Assembly (NCBI GenBank): GCA_003599205.1
Contig: QZJA01000001.1
Coordinates: forward strand, 1-15,958
Direction: 5' to 3'
From: Candidatus Parcubacteria bacterium
GTDB lineage: Bacteria > Patescibacteriota > Patescibacteriia > UBA1558 > GWA2-36-10
Length of the DNA stretch: 15,958 nucleotides
The stretch's first letter is position 1; each line of letters begins with the position of its first letter. The position numbers and the translations under genes were made by a program. Positions 13,735 through 15,958 of the stretch are shown here, piece by piece. The notes beneath the pieces were generated by a model. It did not search any database. It was not told where the DNA came from and saw only the letters and a program-made list of their open reading frames with translations.

Positions 13735-15093
13735 TTAAAATAAATCTAGAATATCATTGGTAACATTGTATATTCTCTGACCAATATAGTTGAACAATTC
13801 GCTCAAACTATTGATATGACGTTTGGTCTGATTTTCAATGATATAAACTTCTGGTCCACAACCGCGAAGCAATGTTCCATCAGCCCATTCTGTTTGACCA
13901 AGTACATCTTGATCAGGTTGAAGATATGAACAAACCTCAGTGTTTTCCTCGGTTTCTTCAGCTACTATTTTTTCACCCAATACTAGTCCACATTCTTCGG
14001 CAGTCAAAGTAGTAAAAGTAAATTTCTCACTACTTAGACCTTTGCCAGCTGGTGACATAGTTTTGATGACGTAATTGTAGCTAGTACCAGCTGCTAAATC
14101 AGACAAAGAAAAATTGTGATTTAAGCTATAAGTACTAAACACACCACTTGATTTGTAAGTTTCACTCTTATACTCATTACCAGCTTCATCAACTAGACCA
14201 TAGACAATCCAAGTCAATGAATCCTTAGAAGTACTCCAAGTGATATCCACTTGATTGCAACTTACCTGAGCATTCACTCCAGATACTTCTGGTGGGGTGG
14301 CCAATATTGTGCCACTGCCTGAACCACCAGCTGATTGAGGTGTTTTGGCTGGATCACTAGGATCACAAACAAAAGTTGTACTACACCAGTTATTGTCCTG
14401 ATTGTTTTCAGAATATAGACTGACATCAGTCAAATCGTGTGCACCGTCGCCATTGGCGTCAAAAGTCTCAGCACAAGAAGCAAAATAAGAAACATCGCTT
14501 AAATTACGAGATTTATCACCATTGTGATCGCAGATAGCTAACTCTTGTACAGATGAGCTTATTTCTTCTGCTTGAAGTGTTTTTCCTGGATCATTTGGAT
14601 CACAGATAAAAGAATCTCTACACCAAGTACTATCTTGGTTGTTTGAAGTGTATGAAGAAAGATCACTCAAATCATGTACGCCATCATCATTGGCGTCAAA
14701 AGTCTCTGCACAAGAAGCAAAATAAGAAACATCGCTTAAATTACGAGATTTATCACCATTGTGATCGCAGATAGCTAACTCTTGTACAGATGAGCTTATT
14801 TCTTTTGTTTTAGGAATTGCTACACAATCAAAATTGGTCCCACACCAAGTGTCACTCTGATTGTTTGCGCTATACAAAGCAATATCCTGCAAGTCGTGTG
14901 CGCCGTCGCCATTGGCGTCAAAAGTCTCTACGCAAGAAGCAAATAGAGAAACGTCGCTTAAATTACGAGATTTATCACCATTGTGATCGCAGATAGCCAA
15001 AGTTTGAACTTCTTCAGCTTGAGCAGTTGATATATTAAAACTAGCAAAAAAGGCTAGAAAAACTACCAATTGCATAACTAAGATTTTTTTCAT
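13735..15093 (-). CDS. Secreted protein with three EF-hand/dockerin-like tandem repeats, FN3 and terminal module
   Basis: The protein has 452 residues. A signal peptide covers ~1-26 (cleavage after AQA). Three tandem repeats of about 60 residues lie at ~31-90, 106-164 and 185-243. Each has two EF-hand-like loops (DHNGDKSRNLSD and DANGDGAHDL(T/Q)D) and conserved Cys pairs, as in type I dockerin sequences. A Gly/Ser linker (~255-262) leads to FN3 (~267-362, WIVYG core). VLGEK (371-375) and a second VLGQ (397-400) follow, then the terminal module ~404-452 (WADGTLLRGCG, VYIIE, TKRHI). FN3, VLGEK and the terminal module match the end of the 1334-residue protein, so the two are paralogues. The dockerin-like repeats probably bind calcium. 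No cohesin partner is seen, so cellulosome-type docking cannot be claimed; a surface adhesin or structural protein is the inferred role. Confidence 0.92.
   Translation of the reverse strand: MKKILVMQLVVFLAFFASFNISTAQAEEVQTLAICDHNGDKSRNLSDVSLFASCVETFDANGDGAHDLQDIALYSANNQSDTWCGTNFDCVAIPKTKEISSSVQELAICDHNGDKSRNLSDVSYFASCAETFDANDDGVHDLSDLSSYTSNNQDSTWCRDSFICDPNDPGKTLQAEEISSSVQELAICDHNGDKSRNLSDVSYFASCAETFDANGDGAHDLTDVSLYSENNQDNNWCSTTFVCDPSDPAKTPQSAGGSGSGTILATPPEVSGVNAQVSCNQVDITWSTSKDSLTWIVYGLVDEAGNEYKSETYKSSGVFSTYSLNHNFSLSDLAAGTSYNYVIKTMSPAGKGLSSEKFTFTTLTAEECGLVLGEKIVAEETEENTEVCSYLQPDQDVLGQTEWADGTLLRGCGPEVYIIENQTKRHINSLSELFNYIGQRIYNVTNDILDLF
14451..14997. repeat. In-frame tandem coding repeats of the 452-residue gene
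   Basis: Copy A (14451-14567) and copy B (14688-14804) differ at one base in 117 by my reading; they are 237 bases (79 codons) apart. Copy C (14910-14997) is 222 bases further on and more diverged. The near identity of A and B implies a recent duplication or gene conversion. Confidence 0.92.
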
Positions 15094-15121
15094 AGTTTTG
15101 TAAAAATTAATTAAAATAATT

Positions 15122-15134
15122 AGTCAGCATGACT
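15122..15134. promoter_or_regulatory. Small palindrome just below the promoter of the 452-residue gene
   Basis: AGTCA (15122-15126) and TGACT (15130-15134) are reverse complements around 3 bases, at or just after the expected transcription start. It could be an operator, but it is short enough to be chance. Confidence 0.3.
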
Positions 15135-15138
15135 GTAG

Positions 15139-15167
15139 TTTATACCATATAAAGAAAAACCTGTCAA
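15139..15167 (-). promoter_or_regulatory. Sigma-70 promoter of the 452-residue gene
   Basis: On the minus strand, -35 TTGACA (15167-15162), a 17-base spacer ending in an extended TGG, and -10 TATAAA (15144-15139). The leader is about 40 bases, with no Shine-Dalgarno before ATG 15093. Confidence 0.85.
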
Positions 15168-15206
15168 TACTGATTATCTGCCCTAATAATAGCATGAAAA
15201 ACACAA

Positions 15207-15233
15207 TAAAAAAACCCACTAGATTAGCGGGCT
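15207..15233 (-). terminator. Rho-independent terminator after the cytochrome b5-like gene
   Basis: On the minus strand, AGCCCGC (15233-15227) pairs with GTGGGTT (15219-15213), including two G-T pairs, around a 7-base loop and runs into seven or eight T. It starts 6 bases after the TAG at 15239. Confidence 0.8.
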
Positions 15234-15238
15234 GAATT

Positions 15239-15958
15239 CTAATCATCATCTTCCTCTTCTTCATCATCATCTCCTCCACCGCCAGTATTTACTGAGTTAT
15301 TGTTGACTGCCTCAACCGTAGTATTATCCACAGTCGCTCCCAAAACACCTATTTTGTAGCTAGCCATAATATTGCTAGCATTTGCCGAGTGCCCCTGAGC
15401 AGCAAAGGCTGCCGCTATGTCAGCTCCACAATAAGCAGTAATAGCTGAGACTCCACCCGGATGAGCTCGGATATAGCTAGTTACATTATAAACACTGCCA
15501 TTGGCTGTTACCCAACAATCACTAGGCGTGTTGTGCTGAGCTACTAGAGCGGCTGTCAAAGTATAACTGACTGGAGCTGGAGCAGTGGGAGTAGTATCAC
15601 TGCTACCAATAATAGGCTGCGCATCGTTAGTTGGTGAATTGCTGTTTTGTCCTCCCGAAACCACATCAGCTAAATTACCAACAAAATAATCATTGAGAAA
15701 TGAATAAGCTAGCTGAGAATGATCTTGAGGTATTGATTTGTCTTTGGTAGAAAATGCCCTAGTAGCATCCTGACCACAGTATTTGATGATTTCATTGGCA
15801 CCACCAGGATGAAGAGCTATATAGCCGTCAACATCATAAACTTTGCCATTTATAGCCAGCCAACAGTCAGCTGAGCTGTTGTGCAAAGGCAATTGATCGG
15901 CCAAAGTACTAGCACTACCATCAACATTGGCATTGTTGCTGTTTATATAAGCAGTATT
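15239..15958 (-). CDS. Protein with two cytochrome b5-type heme-binding domains (5' end outside window)
   Basis: The frame is open to the window edge, so the true start lies outside; 239 residues are visible. Numbering from the edge, domain 1 (~17-99) has the HNSSADCWLAINGKVYDV signature, HPGG with His50, and a second ligand candidate His80 (DHSQLAYSFL). A Ser/Thr/Pro linker follows. Domain 2 (~132-207) has HNTPSDCWVTANGSVYNV, HPGG with His166, and His190 (GHSANAS). Both axial histidines are present in both domains, so each should bind one b-type heme. The tail is Asn-rich and then Gly plus a run of Asp/Glu. The Ser/Asn/Thr-rich linkers and the neighbourhood of exported proteins suggest extracellular or membrane-anchored placement, but the signal peptide cannot be seen. 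It may be an electron carrier or heme-binding protein. A TTG at 15904 is not a credible start. Confidence 0.9.
   Translation of the reverse strand, partial: NTAYINSNNANVDGSASTLADQLPLHNSSADCWLAINGKVYDVDGYIALHPGGANEIIKYCGQDATRAFSTKDKSIPQDHSQLAYSFLNDYFVGNLADVVSGGQNSNSPTNDAQPIIGSSDTTPTAPAPVSYTLTAALVAQHNTPSDCWVTANGSVYNVTSYIRAHPGGVSAITAYCGADIAAAFAAQGHSANASNIMASYKIGVLGATVDNTTVEAVNNNSVNTGGGGDDDEEEEDDD

Noticed and set aside
14451..14997. CRISPR-like regular repeats
   Set aside because: Repeats are 90-117 bases long, in frame inside a protein gene, with homologous rather than unique intervening sequence.
13735..15093. Cellulosome component, because of dockerin-like repeats
   Set aside because: No cohesin, carbohydrate-binding module or glycoside hydrolase is visible in the window; EF-hand loops alone do not support this.
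15340..15351. VLGA in the cytochrome b5-like protein as another VLG sorting motif
   Set aside because: It follows YKIG at the end of the b5 fold, where a similar sequence is normal, so it is better explained by the domain itself.
15902..15904. TTG start for the cytochrome b5-like gene
   Set aside because: The frame continues to the window edge, and the first b5 domain begins around this codon; the real start is outside the window.

Overview
The window is AT-rich (about 32% G+C in a mutM line I counted), and every credible gene lies on the minus strand. Most genes lack a Shine-Dalgarno sequence. It carries large uncharacterised proteins and a group of exported proteins built from dockerin-like/EF-hand, FN3, thrombospondin type-3, CAP and cytochrome b5 modules. 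This combination suggests a Candidate Phyla Radiation (Patescibacteria, Parcubacteria-like) bacterium. That is an inference from style; no rRNA or other phylogenetic marker is present.

Reading in transcription order (right to left): at the right edge is the 3' part of a protein with two cytochrome b5-type heme domains (15239-15958, cut by the window), followed by a terminator. Next comes a 452-residue secreted protein with three tandem EF-hand/dockerin-like repeats, an FN3 domain and a C-terminal module (13735-15093). Then a 608-residue membrane protein carrying Ca-binding TSP3-like repeats, a CAP domain, a Pro-rich spacer and Ig-like region (11747-13573). Then a 1334-residue secreted mosaic (7619-11623) that shares its C-terminal half (FN3, VLGEK motif, terminal module) with the 452-residue protein. 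These four look like a cell-surface locus. The three complete genes each have a good promoter of their own, and terminators follow most of them.

Below this is a housekeeping pair, mutM (6684-7538) and an SdpI-family membrane protein (5999-6670), 13 bases apart and ended by a terminator.

At 4059-5919 sits the most striking element: one GC-rich gene (about 58% G+C, GC-ending codons) in an AT-rich genome. It has a perfect consensus promoter, a structured leader, the only strong Shine-Dalgarno in the window, and a terminator shaped like a tRNA acceptor/T-arm minihelix. It encodes a multi-span membrane protein with an SPFH/Band-7-like part and looks like a self-contained, recently acquired cassette.

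The left end (1-3989) is a tight three-gene operon: a 112-residue helical protein, a 55-residue coiled-coil protein, and a protein of more than 1157 residues with glycine-zipper hydrophobic segments that runs off the window. Its promoter is overlaid by a 12-bp-arm palindrome. No intergenic stretch exceeds 240 bases. No mobile element, CRISPR array, rRNA or intact tRNA gene was seen.
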